From Hygrocybe punicea (taxonomy: Eukaryota > Basidiomycota > Agaricomycetes > Agaricales > Hygrophoraceae), in contig OY744461.1 in NCBI GenBank assembly GCA_963556145.1, positions 2,542,001 to 2,606,000 on the forward strand: DNA of 64,000 bases. The letters run 5' to 3'. This document shows positions 1 through 10,101 of this stretch, one piece after another (position 1 is the first letter of the stretch; each line of letters begins with the position of its first letter). Under the pieces are notes generated by a model. It saw only the letters and a program-made list of their open reading frames with translations, made no database searches and was not told where the DNA came from. Both the position numbers and the translations under genes were made by a program.

Positions 1-1
1 G

Positions 2-621
2 ATCTACCACGGAGATGCAGCCTTATTACCCAGCTACCTCACACCACAGCGCAAAGGTACCCCAGCATGGTGACCGAACAGGGGTCGGCGATGGAATGAC
101 TGCTCATGATGCTCCTGTGCCAGCAGGTCGACGTGAGGTGGGGGGGTTTCTCACCTGAGCCTACATATCCCGGCCGCTACGACATCTATCGTGGATACCA
201 CCCAGCACAAGAGGTCTTCCGCCCTCGCGGTCCATATGCCCCCATGCCACCGGTTCATGGATACAACTTTTCCGGGCCGCCAACTTACTCAACAGCAGCT
301 GGCCAGCCTTACAGTGACTCGAGTGTGCCAAGCCCAATGGCCTATCGAGGTGGCCCCGGAGACTGGCGTGATCAAGACTACCGAAGTGCACCATCTGGAG
401 GTTATCGTGGCCAAGATTTCCGAGGCGCGCCCCACGACTGGTACCAAGACATGTATTACTCTGATGGCCGTGGGGTGTATCTGATCCCATTACGACATTC
501 GCCAGTGCCGCCTGCCGCCTTCCCTGCGGCCCCGGGAAGTCCCTCGTGGCCTCGCAACGTGCTCCCGTGCCACCCTCGCCAAAGCCCCGGAGGACCGCCA
601 GCATCTTCTTCGGGGGTGTGA
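2..621 (+). pseudogene. Pro/Tyr/Gly-rich C-terminal gene fragment (unrecognised)
   Basis: I do not recognise this gene. From about 150 to 621 one frame reads a low-complexity stretch rich in Pro, Tyr, Gly, Arg and Asp, of the type seen in disordered tails of RNA-binding proteins, and ends at a stop at 619-621. The first 140 bases carry a second open piece in another frame, so a splice or a break may lie near 145-160. The window starts inside it, so any N-terminal domain is missing. It could equally be non-coding sequence of biased composition. Just downstream lie fragments of unrelated genes, which suggests this is also a remnant. Confidence 0.25.
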
Positions 622-1077
622 ACAGGAGTTGGGTGCTGTTGGTATGTTCGAACGCCGTTTTCCTGTCTATGCCGTCCCCCCCTGTCTATGTTAGCGCCTC
701 CCCATCCACATTTCTTGGCCCCTACATCCCCCCCGCCTCTGCCCCACTTCGTCCTTCCGTGGGTAGCGACGTAGTGACCATGTAGTAGTATCTAAACTGG
801 TCATTTACTCCAGCCCCGAACGTCCTGACATTAGAACGGGAACCAGCAAAACAGGTCCATCCACAGAACATCCTGGCGACATCCCGAGAACATCCCGACA
901 TCAAATATGTCATCTCTATGCCCCGAGCAAAACAATGTATTTCTATGCAGAGAACTTCCTGAGAAAATCGCAGAGAGGCTGACAGTGACAGACACGATAC
1001 CTTATTGTTTAGCTTGGGCGGGGGAACCCCACGTATCGAACCTTGTGAGATCACTCACCCATTTGAGAAGGCCGTCG

Positions 1078-1193
1078 TTAACCATCAGCCCACTACAGCA
1101 GGAACCGAGCTCTACTGTCCTGCATTACGCACAGACAGTGTTTGAGGGCATGCAAGCTTACAGAAACGGGCAAGACGGAGTCACCATGTTCCG
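1078..1193 (+). pseudogene. Branched-chain aminotransferase exon fragment
   Basis: The translation holds STVLHYAQTVFEGMQAYRN followed by a Gly/Asp turn and VTMFR. This is the signature stretch of class IV PLP-dependent branched-chain aminotransferases (family pattern LHYAQ-x-FEGMKAYR), which transaminate leucine, isoleucine and valine. The coding match ends at a G|GTATTT junction near 1193/1194 that could have been a splice donor. Neither the upstream N-terminus nor the downstream PLP-lysine region is visible, so only about 40 of some 400 residues remain. About 130 bases downstream a piece of an unrelated peptidase gene begins. This is a relict exon, not a working gene. Confidence 0.65.
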
Positions 1194-1325
1194 GTATTTA
1201 AAACGTTGCCCATATCCCCATATCCGCCATGTCCACATACTTCGATACATGCTCACTTTGTGAATCATCGTCCATCAGATGACGCTGGGTGGGGGCTTTA
1301 GGTAGATGGGTTATGGAGCAGGTGG

Positions 1326-1763
1326 GTGCAAGGGACAGTCTTTGGATACAGAAACTGTGCAGGCCGCGAAACTCAGGTGATATCAATCGTGGATTGTGAT
1401 GGTATGATGGCATTCGGACTAATTGAATTCCCTTGGACGATTCAGCCTGGAACCTATGACGCCCTGTCCCATCTCCTGTTCCCTCCTCCTCCGGCTAGCT
1501 CCAGTGGCGGGCCAATTGTTGAAGAGAAAAGCGGCGCACTTGTGGGAGTTGTTCGGGGTACCAGGTTGGACAGTCCAGCCGAGGGCCTCATAGGATGGGG
1601 CGTACCGTCTGAGGTAATCTTCGAGGTACTACAGGTCGTGGCCTTGTTCGGTCCGTATTCTTCTGATGAACCACCGACAGATGTTCAGTTTACCGGGATT
1701 AAGAAGATGAGCCATAGCATTTTCTTTAGTACAGAAGTGAGGAAATGGGCTGCATCTTCGTAG
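1326..1763 (+). pseudogene. Trypsin-like peptidase C-terminal fragment
   Basis: An open stretch of about 145 codons contains SSSGGPIVEEKSGALVGVV, the pattern around the nucleophilic serine of trypsin-fold peptidases (GxSGGP followed by a strand and VGVV), then GLIGWGVPSEVIFE. The catalytic His and Asp would lie upstream and are not present. The preceding sequence is the aminotransferase relict. The match is to the C-terminal half of a basidiomycete trypsin-like domain protein. The frame runs to a TAG at 1761-1763 after a Ser-rich end. Length is far below the roughly 300 residues expected, so I treat it as a fragment. Confidence 0.5.
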
Positions 1764-2072
1764 GTGGTGAGGCTCATGCCGCTTTCATATGACGGGAAAC
1801 TAATCAGTTGTCGTGCAAGGCTGCGCCTTTGTCTTTGATCTCACATGAGATGATTGATGATATCGTTACATGTAATGGAATTTGGAAGTTGCTTCGTCTC
1901 TGTACGATTCTTGTATTATCTTTTTGTTGGCAGCTTGAATATCAAACAATGATTATTATTTAAATTCTGGCAGACAAAATCCACACAGCGATACGGTAGA
2001 CAGAAGAAATACATGACATGGGGTATATACTTGATACTGAAAGAGAATCACGGCCGTCAATCTGTTTGGATT

Positions 2073-2904
2073 TCAGGTTAGCGAGAAGCTTGAGAAACGC
2101 ATTGACGATCCAGAAGACCCACAGCCTGGAGAGCAGCCATTCTCGATAACAGAATAGTCCCACTGACTAAATTCCAATCCAGAGTCCGAACTTGCAGTTA
2201 TGTTTGTTTTCAATGAACATCCCGCCAACTGACAATATGCCTCGAGCTCCAGGTTAGTGGAGGGAGGTGGGCTTGACGAGAAGTGGCTTGCATGGAATCG
2301 GGGCGACAGGCTTGCGTGGAGGGATGGTGGAAAAGTGTACTGGTGAGGTGATGAAAGCACCGCATGTGAGTTTTGCTGAGCCAGTTTCAGCATGTGGCTA
2401 GTGTGTCTGAACTTCTGCCAGCTTGACTGCAGACGGGTCCAGTCATGCTCAAACTGTCGATGGGCAAGGTTTCGTTCGTGAAACCGTCTCATTTCCGTCT
2501 CCAGGACTATGTGAAAATTATTTTCTGAGTCGGAGCACGCTTTATCCTGAAGCCACCGGAATGTATTTCTATTGATCAGAAGACTCCTAAAAGCTCATGG
2601 AGAACCAACGCACTGAGGCTTGGTCCAACTCTGCAGGGTCAGACTTGAAAGGCTTCCCAACACTCGCTTCCATCGCCAAGTATTCAGGTACAGTTGGTGG
2701 ATAGTTGGGATCGGTAGACTCATAGCAATAAGTCCTCAGGGTTTGGGAGTAGATAGATGTTTCAGAAGTGCCATCAGGCACTAATTCCGATGACACAATG
2801 CCAGCTCGCCAATCGATGACCTTGCCATGGAGCGACTCATGGTCGGAGAGATGATATTGATCTTGAAGATGTGGGGGCGGCGAACTGGACTGTGCCTGAT
2901 TCAT
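2073..2904 (-). CDS. Hypothetical protein, copy A (paired with copy B at 18 kb)
   Basis: Function not recognised. Exon 1 starts at ATG 2904 (MNQAQSSSPP...) and ends at 2614. A 67-nt intron (2547-2613, GTGCGT...TTCAG) follows. Exon 2 continues with a charged, probably helical stretch (MRRFHERNLA, RQFEHDWTRLQ) and a Ser/Pro-rich tail to the stop at 2073. The same exon-intron structure, with the same donor GTGCGT and acceptor TTCAG, occurs in the diverged copy at 17975-18722, which supports the gene model. It is transcribed divergently from the gene at 3704, with about 800 bases between them that may hold a shared promoter. No membrane segment or known domain is seen. Confidence 0.55.
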
Positions 2905-3703
2905 ACAGTATTGAGGACTCAATAACGGCGACTTGCAAAAGCTATTATGTCTATCTCTTGCGGCAATCACCGCTCATAGTATCCTTGCATGTGTCTCTCG
3001 CAGTCAGTGCGAACATGTGCCTCGGAAGTTTCCGAACCTCCGAACATAAATTGATCTTTCCCCCGATTTTCTCGTAAAAACTTGAGTTACCGCTACCACT
3101 CATACTGTAGAATAGAATTAGTTATGGATGACTGTAATACACAATTCAGCATTAAATGAGCATAGAATAAGTTCAGTTTCCAATACTATGCTGACATGCC
3201 AACACCTTATACGAGTAGGCAGTCTGGTGATCGGGAAGAAACTGAGAAGGACAGCCTGTACACATATAGTCATGGCAGTCATTCTTGCTTGTGATGGATG
3301 TTGCGACTCTAGGTTGATGCCAATGTTTGACATTTTTATTACCTCCGTGTAGCATGGGAAGCATGACACAAGGTGCTGTTAAATCATCGCCCATAGTTAG
3401 TAAGCAAACTTCCCTCTATGTTTAATGTGTTACTAAATGGAGAATGCTGTTCTGAATCACCTTCCCAGCCATCCTGGCTATCTTTTATCATAACCAGGTG
3501 CTAGTTGTTGCTAGTAGAATTGTAAGTTCTGTATGACCAATAGACTAATATGCTGAATGGTTTGCCAAATACAGGAATTTGATCCTATGTCAATGGGATG
3601 TGCTTCAAGGCATCTTTCGGTATGGAAAGTGATCCTGTGTCATTGGGAGGTATCTTTCGGTATGGAATACTAAGTCGGAATCAGAGCACGTTTGCAGATG
3701 CTA
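2905..3703. promoter_or_regulatory. Putative bidirectional promoter region
   Basis: This stretch separates the start codons of two divergent genes (minus at 2904, plus at 3704). Nothing in it looks coding. Its right part carries a short repeat, 'cattgggaggtatctttcggtatgg'-like, around 3590-3670. It is partly conserved in the duplicated copy (about 18723-19245). Regulatory role is inferred only from position. Confidence 0.3.
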
Positions 3704-5608
3704 ATGGATCCGTTCCCCCCACCCACTGTAAGTTGACTCCCTGCCTGTTTATGCATACTGTCTCCATCACTGAACCCATGCCTACAGGATACACCTCTTG
3801 GAACCGAACCTTTCGGTATGCAGCCCCCTCACCAGGACCAGCTACCAGGCTCAGGCCCTGATCGGAATGTAATCGATACAATCAACCCAATGTTCTACCA
3901 GCCGAACAACACTCCAGCATACAGTACAGGTCCAGAATCTTGTATGCAGTTTGGTCAGCATGGAGATCATCATATGCTGCCAGTATGTGATTCCATGTTT
4001 CAGCTGGGGGTGTTGTTTACCGAGTTCCAAAACTTCTGAGCAGTTTATTATGCCACCAGCAGGAACTGGGCTTGAAGGCCAGAGCTTCCCACTCCTATCT
4101 ATGTATAGCGGATTTCCAGACCACCTCATGCCGACTCATCCCATCGTTCCATCACAACCACCAGGCCTCTTTCAAATCCCAACTCGAGGGTCTCCAGTAC
4201 CTACTGGGACTGTTGTTGATGCAACACCGAATTACCGCTTTGCTGAAAGTCGGAGGGCCAAGTCTACACGAGCAGGAAGCAGGGGTTCAAAGGCTCAGAA
4301 GCCAAGTTCTGAAAGCCCTCTGACTCGCCGGCGAGCTACCAAGCAACCACGTGGATCGCATACTGCACCAGCATCTTCTAAATGCTCTGGCTCGGGATCA
4401 AAATCCACAGCACAAATGCCAGAGTCTAGTCGATCTGCCGGTAGTGGAGTTCCACCTGCAGAATGGCCAGCTGCAATTCACATCTCGGTACCAGGAATTA
4501 TGACAAGACAGGTCGGTTCAGGGGATGTTGTTCGGAACCATTTCCAGGCGACCTGTCCCAACCTCTCTGTCGTGGTTGGGGACACTGTAATAGCTATAAT
4601 TGACTATCTGCTTTCCCATGATCTGTTTCCCTTTTGTGGTAGTGACAGTGCCCAGGAGGCCATCCTCGAAAGAGAATACCGTCTCACACTGGATTCGAAA
4701 ACTCCACTTGAACAGGCAGCACTGGAAAGTGGTGAGTGTTCCGATCCTACAGCGATACTCACATTCAATCTGATTTGTGCTGCTCGTAGTTTATGTGGAT
4801 GTTAATGGCAGGCACATTCAGCTCAACACAGTCCGCCTACCTGCATTCCTACAGGATATTGTAAGCGCTGTCTTCTCTTGTGGAGATGCTGATGCTGATA
4901 TGATTGACTGAAAGATCCTCCAGTGTGTCGACGAATTCCTGGATTATGCCATGGACTGTGCACACCAGATTTTATTTTTGGGTGGTTTTTATAACTTGAG
5001 GCCGAACATGCCAGCGGACGAGATCAGGCAAGAGGTACACTTGATGATGGAGAGTGAGCAGTATCTCACAAAGCTTGGGCCAGCCTCAGAGGTAAGTGGT
5101 AGAGATTCAGAATTGCATTTCATATAGGCTGACAGTGGAATCTCAGGGTGAAAGTCAACCACAGCCATTAATGCTGCAGAACTCTGGTGTGAAGGCCTTC
5201 CTTTACCGTCTACTTTACTCTGGATGCTACTCGATGGCAAATCGTGCCAGGTGGGTAGATGAAGTGCCAATCAATGCGATGGCAGGAATCAATTTATTCG
5301 TAAGTGATGTCGCTGGGTATTTATAATTACTATTACCATGTCATAATCGCCAACAGTTCCACATGGTGCTCGAGCAGTACGAGGCCGCTGGTATCCGCAA
5401 TCTCCACCACCGGCTCTCGACGCGCAGCACTGTTGGCATCACAAAATACCGTCTCATCCACGAAATGATCGCCAGCCTCCGCAGATACAAAATTGCTGGT
5501 CCCCTATTTGATGGCTATCGTAAAGGCCTTCCCAAGGAATTCCGGGGAGTTGTGACGCGAAAAGAGGCATCGAAGATTTATCCTCGTGATGGTGACTCGC
5601 TGGTGTGA
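3704..5608 (+). CDS. Multi-exon hypothetical protein with DUF6532-like C-terminal region, copy A
   Basis: Starts at ATG 3704 (MDPFPPPT) with a GTAAGT donor directly after. Spliced exons give a Pro/Gln/Gly-rich disordered N-terminus, a basic Ser/Arg/Lys-rich segment near 4240-4440 (RRAKSTRAGSRGSK), and then a globular part from about 4470 (IMTRQVGSGDVVRNHF) to the end (KEASKIYPRDGDSLV, stop 5606-5608). Introns are visible around 3730-3787, 3987-4047, 4734-4790, 4859-4914, 5092-5150 and 5300-5355. The last third resembles the agaricomycete DUF6532 family, often found in multi-copy genes of unknown role. I give that assignment modest weight. It is divergently paired with the gene ending at 2073. 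Confidence 0.5.
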
Positions 5609-6060
5609 TCAGAGGTACCACGGTTCCCTGCCCTTTATTTTCTCGTGCTGTTCATGTATCATCCACTGTGTTTAGTCCTGTAAAGTTTTACTGTGCTGTA
5701 ATATTATATGTTCTTCTGGTGTCACTACTGTGCTGGGCTCAGCACTTCCCAACATACTTTCCACACACCTGCCAGCAGTGGCGACAGGTTTTTGCATCGC
5801 GATGTCTACCTCAATTCTGCCAGGGAACTGCACAGAATTCTCCACCATCGGATGAGAATATTAATCATGATATTCTTTTGTAGCACAACACAGTCTGAAA
5901 TCTTGTGCAGTACTCAGGGGCAACAGCCCGGTGATCACCAAAGGGCCGGGGACATCTTTGCTCCTGAGAGTCGGGCTTGCCTGTGGCAGCTCGGCCAATT
6001 TTGAGGGTGGGACACTGTGGGTTTATTACTGCCTTTGTGATATACTTAGTATTGTCAAAT
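5609..6060. other. Intergenic, nothing recognised
   Basis: Three-prime flank of the preceding gene. Short open stretches are present but none has family features or splice support. Confidence 0.4.
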
Positions 6061-6260
6061 AGTCTAGTGGTCGTGGTTTTGGCTCCCTGGCTCTGCATAA
6101 GGCCGGCGGGTGGAAGCTTTGCAGTTTCAGGTTCGAACCCATCGCAGTGCAGTAAAATTCCGTTATATTGCCAAATCCAAACCCAAATCTGGGTCCCAGC
6201 CACTCTCTGCGATTTTCTCAGGAAGTTTCAACCCCAGTGGGAAGTCCGTCATTTAGGGTA
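6061..6260 (+). mobile_element. tRNA-derived SINE-like element
   Basis: A box-A-like stretch (TAGTGGTCGTGG at about 6065-6076) is followed at tRNA spacing by a perfect box B, GGTTCGAACCC, at 6130-6140. These are the two internal RNA polymerase III promoter boxes. The T-arm does not pair well and there is no acceptor stem, so this is not a functional tRNA. A non-tRNA tail follows to about 6260. No poly(A) tail or target duplication was identified, so the ends are approximate. A single degraded tRNA pseudogene is the alternative. Confidence 0.5.
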
Positions 6261-6613
6261 GATTATTTTGTATTAAATGCTATTATAATCGAAACGAAAG
6301 ACAGCAATCGAGAATCGTTCCAATACTATTACTATATATTTTTCTGTTTCTAAAGATTATTTTCCAGCGGTAAATATTTGATATATGGCACTCGTACTTC
6401 TCAATTTCCCAGTCATTTTGTCAGATTGCAAATGATTAAAACTACAGTACAGATAGGTCCATTACTAATCTCGATCCCGTCCCAGAAATGTAATAGGGAA
6501 CTCTGAGAAGCACAATGCAGTATGAGCAAACGGCACTTCAAGGTTGTATGATTCTCGAAAATTCCACGCAGAACGGACAAGTGATGCGCGAATGAATAAT
6601 CTTTTAAACATAC

Positions 6614-7105
6614 CTGGAATAACTCCATAAGCCTTGCTACATCACTCGTCTTGACATTGCTCGGGCCTGTGGAGGGATTTGATATCCTCCGTTCGACGTG
6701 CAGACGGTCATGCTAGCGATCAGCAGTGAGTTAGTAGACGCGTGACAAAGCCTGTTTCCCAACGGTGCAAACCCAGGAAGGATACGTACCTTGAAGCCCC
6801 AAGCCTCTTTTTCAAACTCTTTATAACCTCCCATCGTATTCGCAATCTCCGCAAAATATTGTTCCATCTGTTGACTTAGGCTTATATATAAACTTGGGAG
6901 GTCCGCGAAGCCGGCAATACGAAGGTCGAAATGCAAGACATGGTACTTATCGCTCGAGAGAACCTCTCTTAGCAATGCCGTCTACTTGTCACCGGTGTAA
7001 AAGTACAGTCAGCATGACCCTCGGGATGTCACACGAAATGTACTCACCTTGCCTGCTGAACTTGCACCGAAAAGTACAGGCCTGGCGTGCTTGTGTAGGC
7101 CTGTG
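6614..7105 (-). pseudogene. P-loop (STAND/AAA-type) NTPase gene fragment
   Basis: Three exons can be joined on the minus strand. The exon ending at 7048 carries PVLFGASSAGK. A 66-nt intron (6982-7047, GTGAGT...AAGTAG) follows. The next exon, 6790-6981, begins TALLREVLSSDKYHVLHFDL, completing a Walker A motif GASSAGKT and the following strand. A 77-nt intron (6713-6789) leads to an exon at 6614-6712 (HDRLHVERRISNPSTG... LMELFQ) ending at a GTATGT donor. The expected Walker B exon downstream is not found, and an in-frame stop lies just upstream of the Walker A exon. The family is a fungal P-loop ATPase of uncertain role. This copy is truncated at both ends. Confidence 0.6.
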
Positions 7106-7485
7106 TTTCAATTGCGGTTATCGCGAAAGAGAAGAAAAGATGCGATGGTCGCGACAAAGCCTCACGGAACGATCACGTACTCGCTGAGGAGCCGGCGTTG
7201 GGCGCTTGTCGTTAGGCTTTGAGCGCTCGCCGTTGGGAGCTGGCTGCAACGGTCGGGCGAAGGTGAGGGCGAGGGCGTTGGCCACGGGCGTTTGCGGCTC
7301 AGTAGGCGTTGGCTACGTGAGTTAGTAGAGAAAGATACTGCGGCTACTGCATCAAAGGAGGCTTTGGCCAGTTGGCCAGTGCTGGGTTGACGGCGCGGTG
7401 TTGTCCACTGACGTGGAACTTTGTGTTTGCGAGGTGTTTGTTGGTGGGGACGTCGTTGGCGCTGATGGCGATGTACCTCCCTGTA

Positions 7486-7540
7486 ACCTCGCGAACGCCA
7501 CACCGACGTCAATTGACGTCGTGGTGCGTATTCGCTAGGT
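7486..7540. repeat. 55-bp CRE-like imperfect palindrome, copy 1
   Basis: Outer arms ACCTCGCGAACGC / ...TTCGCTAGGT surround the core GACGTCAATTGACGTC, which is perfectly self-complementary. It is one of six copies in the window and lies upstream of the TET/JBP-type gene. Confidence 0.75.
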
Positions 7541-7610
7541 GAATTGGGGCCCCGAGTTGGCTCGTGATTAGTTAGAAAACTAGATAAAGAAATAAAAAAA
7601 TAAAACATTC

Positions 7611-7680
7611 CTAGTGCAGCGGGGGTCGGTACACCACCCCCGCTACTCCTCTCCTCGCCTCCATCATGATCCGTTTGTCC
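7611..7680. repeat. Shared GC-rich module M, copy 1
   Basis: The motif CTAGTGCAGCGGGGGTCGGT followed by ACACCACCCCCGCT and a C/T-rich stretch recurs at 25175, 38580, 40690 and 41045. All of those copies lie inside hAT-like elements and most are preceded by an A/T-rich run containing GATAAATA. Near it the element ends could not be identified here. Confidence 0.5.
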
Positions 7681-7866
7681 ATTTGCTTGCTGTTCTCGTT
7701 TGCACCACCTTCGTCCGGCGTGGTTGCATTGTTGTGTGGAAGAAGCAAGTCACCAGTCATCCGCGAAAAACCGCAGGGTCCGTGCATCATTACGCGAGGT
7801 TTCATTGTCACACAGAGACAAACAGGTTTTCGAACAAAAAACGCGCATTTTGGGCTCTCCCCCTTG

Positions 7867-8400
7867 CATTCTCCTCCAAAGTAAGCCCTCAGTTTAATTT
7901 TTTTAATGTTGGCCGGCCTCTTGCCGCTTGCTGGGCCACTCCGGAATCACCCCTGGGACCGAGTGGGCCAGCGGGCGCCAAGGCACTGGCCTGTTCTGCG
8001 AAGCTAGCCTCCACCGGCACTAATACTTTTTGCCCCCAGACACTCTGGTCGCCCCAAGCTCAACAAGCTACGCAACTTCCTCTCAAGTTGGAGCTGGAGC
8101 TCTAGCTGACACCCTCGGCACAGACGTCCTTACATTCTCCTCCAAAGTAAGCCCTCAATCTAATTTTTTGATTGGGGCCAGCCTCTTGCCGCCTGCTGGG
8201 CCACTCCGGAATCACCCCTGGGACCGAGTGGGCCAGCGGGCGCCAAGGCACGGGCCCATTCTGCGAAGCTCCTGCACCAACGCTAATACGTTTTGCCCCC
8301 AGATGCTTTGGTTGCCCCGAGCGCAATTGGTAAGCTACGCGACTTCTGCTCGAGCGGGAGCTCCAGCTCTAGCTGACGCCGTCAGCACAGACGTGTTCAG
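7867..8400 (+). repeat. Tandem 265-bp intron-exon duplication
   Basis: Two copies start at about 7867 and 8132 with CATTCTCCTCCAAAGTAAGC. Each holds an intron-like stretch from GTAAGC to a CCCCCAG acceptor, then an exon-like stretch beginning GACACTCTGGTCGCCCC (copy 1) or GATGCTTTGGTTGCCCC (copy 2). Copy 2 has a donor (ATTGGTAAGC at 8327-8336) that copy 1 lacks (CAACAAGC), so the copies have diverged at a splice site. The block leads directly into the first confidently coding exon of the dioxygenase gene and probably contains its 5' exons. Confidence 0.6.
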
Positions 8401-9832
8401 GCACACCATTCTCTCCCCACCGCATCTCTCCCCTCCTATGCCCAGGGTCCTTGGATTTCGGCCCCCTCCTGGAGGCCTCATCTTCACAAGACTCCGACCA
8501 ATTGGAAGAGGAAGACTTGGCAGAGAATGAGCCGCCCCAAGACCTAGCAAAACGTCCGCCTTCTCCCAGCACACCGGACCCCCCCACAAAACTGGCCCGT
8601 CCAAACGACCCCCAAGGGCCGGCAAAGCCCTTCAATCGGCAACACATGAAACGCCGCCGCCAACGGGAAGCAAAACGCCTGCTCAACGGGCACGTGCCGT
8701 GAGCCAAGACCGTCGAAGCACATGTGCAGCCGGCCACTCCGCTCTGCACCACCCTGGTAACCGAGAGCCTTCCTGCGACTTCCTGTGGATACCGAGCGGT
8801 TCCAAAGCACTTCGTGGGTGCACACAAGGCCTACACCCTGCCGGATTTGTTGAAAGTAGGATTGCAGTTAGTAAAGTGGGATGGCTTGTAAGCTTTTGGT
8901 CCTGGGGATGGTTCTTGTTACTGAACGTTTTGGGAAGTGAATCTCGACCCATCTACGACATCCATAAGAGAATCATCGCATGCCTGGTGGGACAGCCGCG
9001 CGATCCGACCTATGCTGCGTCTGTAGAGGCGGTCTATCAATTTTTCACACAGGTAGCGGAAAGGGCTCAGCTCAAGCCATCAGAGCACGCACGCGGACTC
9101 TTTGCCGTCCTCAACGTAGGGATTACACACAGCAAGGGCACAACGATGCCGATCAGGGTGGGCATTCATAAGCATATGGCAACGGCGGAGAGCCTGTTGG
9201 GTAACCAGGACGTCCAGCGGCTCGCAAGCTTCGCCAGTGGTGAGTCCAAATGATGCCCATCTGGTGGATCACCTGCTCACCCCCACCCTCTAGCCGCCTT
9301 CGCCCTGTGGGCGCCAAAGATATACGACTATTACTGGCGCCATTTGGAGCCGCTTTACGCGAGAATGCCACATCTGCGCAGAAACTTCAACGGAAGCGTC
9401 TTCCCGAGCACTGCCTTCAACTTTGGGCCCAACGTCTGGACCTTTAAGCACCGCGACACCATGAACTGCTCATTCGGCTGGTGCGCCATCCAAGCACTTG
9501 GCCATTTCGATCCCACAGCCGGAGGCCACCCCATTCTCTGGGATCTCAGGCTGGTAATTGAATTCCCCCCTGGTGCCCTCATACTAATCCCATCGGCCAC
9601 CCTCACCCATTCCAACATCCCTGTGCAGCCTGGTGATTCACGTGCTTCCTTCACACAATATTGTGCTGGCGACCTGTTTCGCTACATAGACAACGGCTTC
9701 AGAACAGAGGTACAAATGAGGGAAGAGGATCCTGATGCGCTGGCCCGGATGTTTGAGCTGAAGAAAACGCGGTGGAAGATGGGGCTTGCACTATTTAGTA
9801 CACTGGATGAATTGCTAGCAAAAGTAGATTAG
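8303..9832 (+). CDS. TET/JBP-type 2OG-Fe(II) oxygenase (Tet-like), with one in-frame TGA
   Basis: Exons 8303-8329, 8446-8887, 8938-9239 and 9294-9832 join in frame through introns of 116, 50 and 54 nt. The N-terminal part is acidic then basic (MKRRRQREAKRLL). The C-terminal domain has the 2OG-Fe(II) signature: the HxD pair in TFKHRDTMN (His codon 9449-9451, Asp 9455-9457), the distal His in LTHSNIPV (9608-9610) and a 2OG-binding Arg in DSRASFTQY (9641-9643). The flanking FGWCAIQALG and ILWDLRLVIEFPPG match fungal Tet-like oxygenases, whose characterised relatives oxidise 5-methylcytosine. A TGA at 8700-8702 lies where relatives read Pro-Arg, so it looks like CGA changed to TGA. All catalytic residues remain. 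The true start codon is unclear and may lie in the duplicated 5' exons. Confidence 0.7.
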
Positions 9833-10101
9833 GGGTGTTGCCGGGGATGTGCTTCGAGAAGCATGAAATTTTACATGTTTTCAAAAGATTTGCGTGAGAA
9901 ATCTTCTGTCCCCAGTGAAAAGTTCAGAAAAATCTATATAGATAGCAGTAATTATAATTGATAATAATTACGAGTACGGTAGATTTAGTTCCCGGTTTTT
10001 TTTTGGTGTACTCAGTTTGTAAAGATACTGATCCTGTTAAGATAAATAATTATTCTCATTGGGAGGAACATGGTATTTAAAAAAAAGTGATCCGCCATCT
10101 G
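9833..10101. other. Convergent 3' intergenic region
   Basis: A/T-rich stretch between two convergently transcribed genes. No coding feature seen. Confidence 0.4.

Noticed and set aside
6061..6140. Functional tRNA gene
   Set aside because: Box B is perfect but acceptor and T stems do not pair and no anticodon arm is evident.
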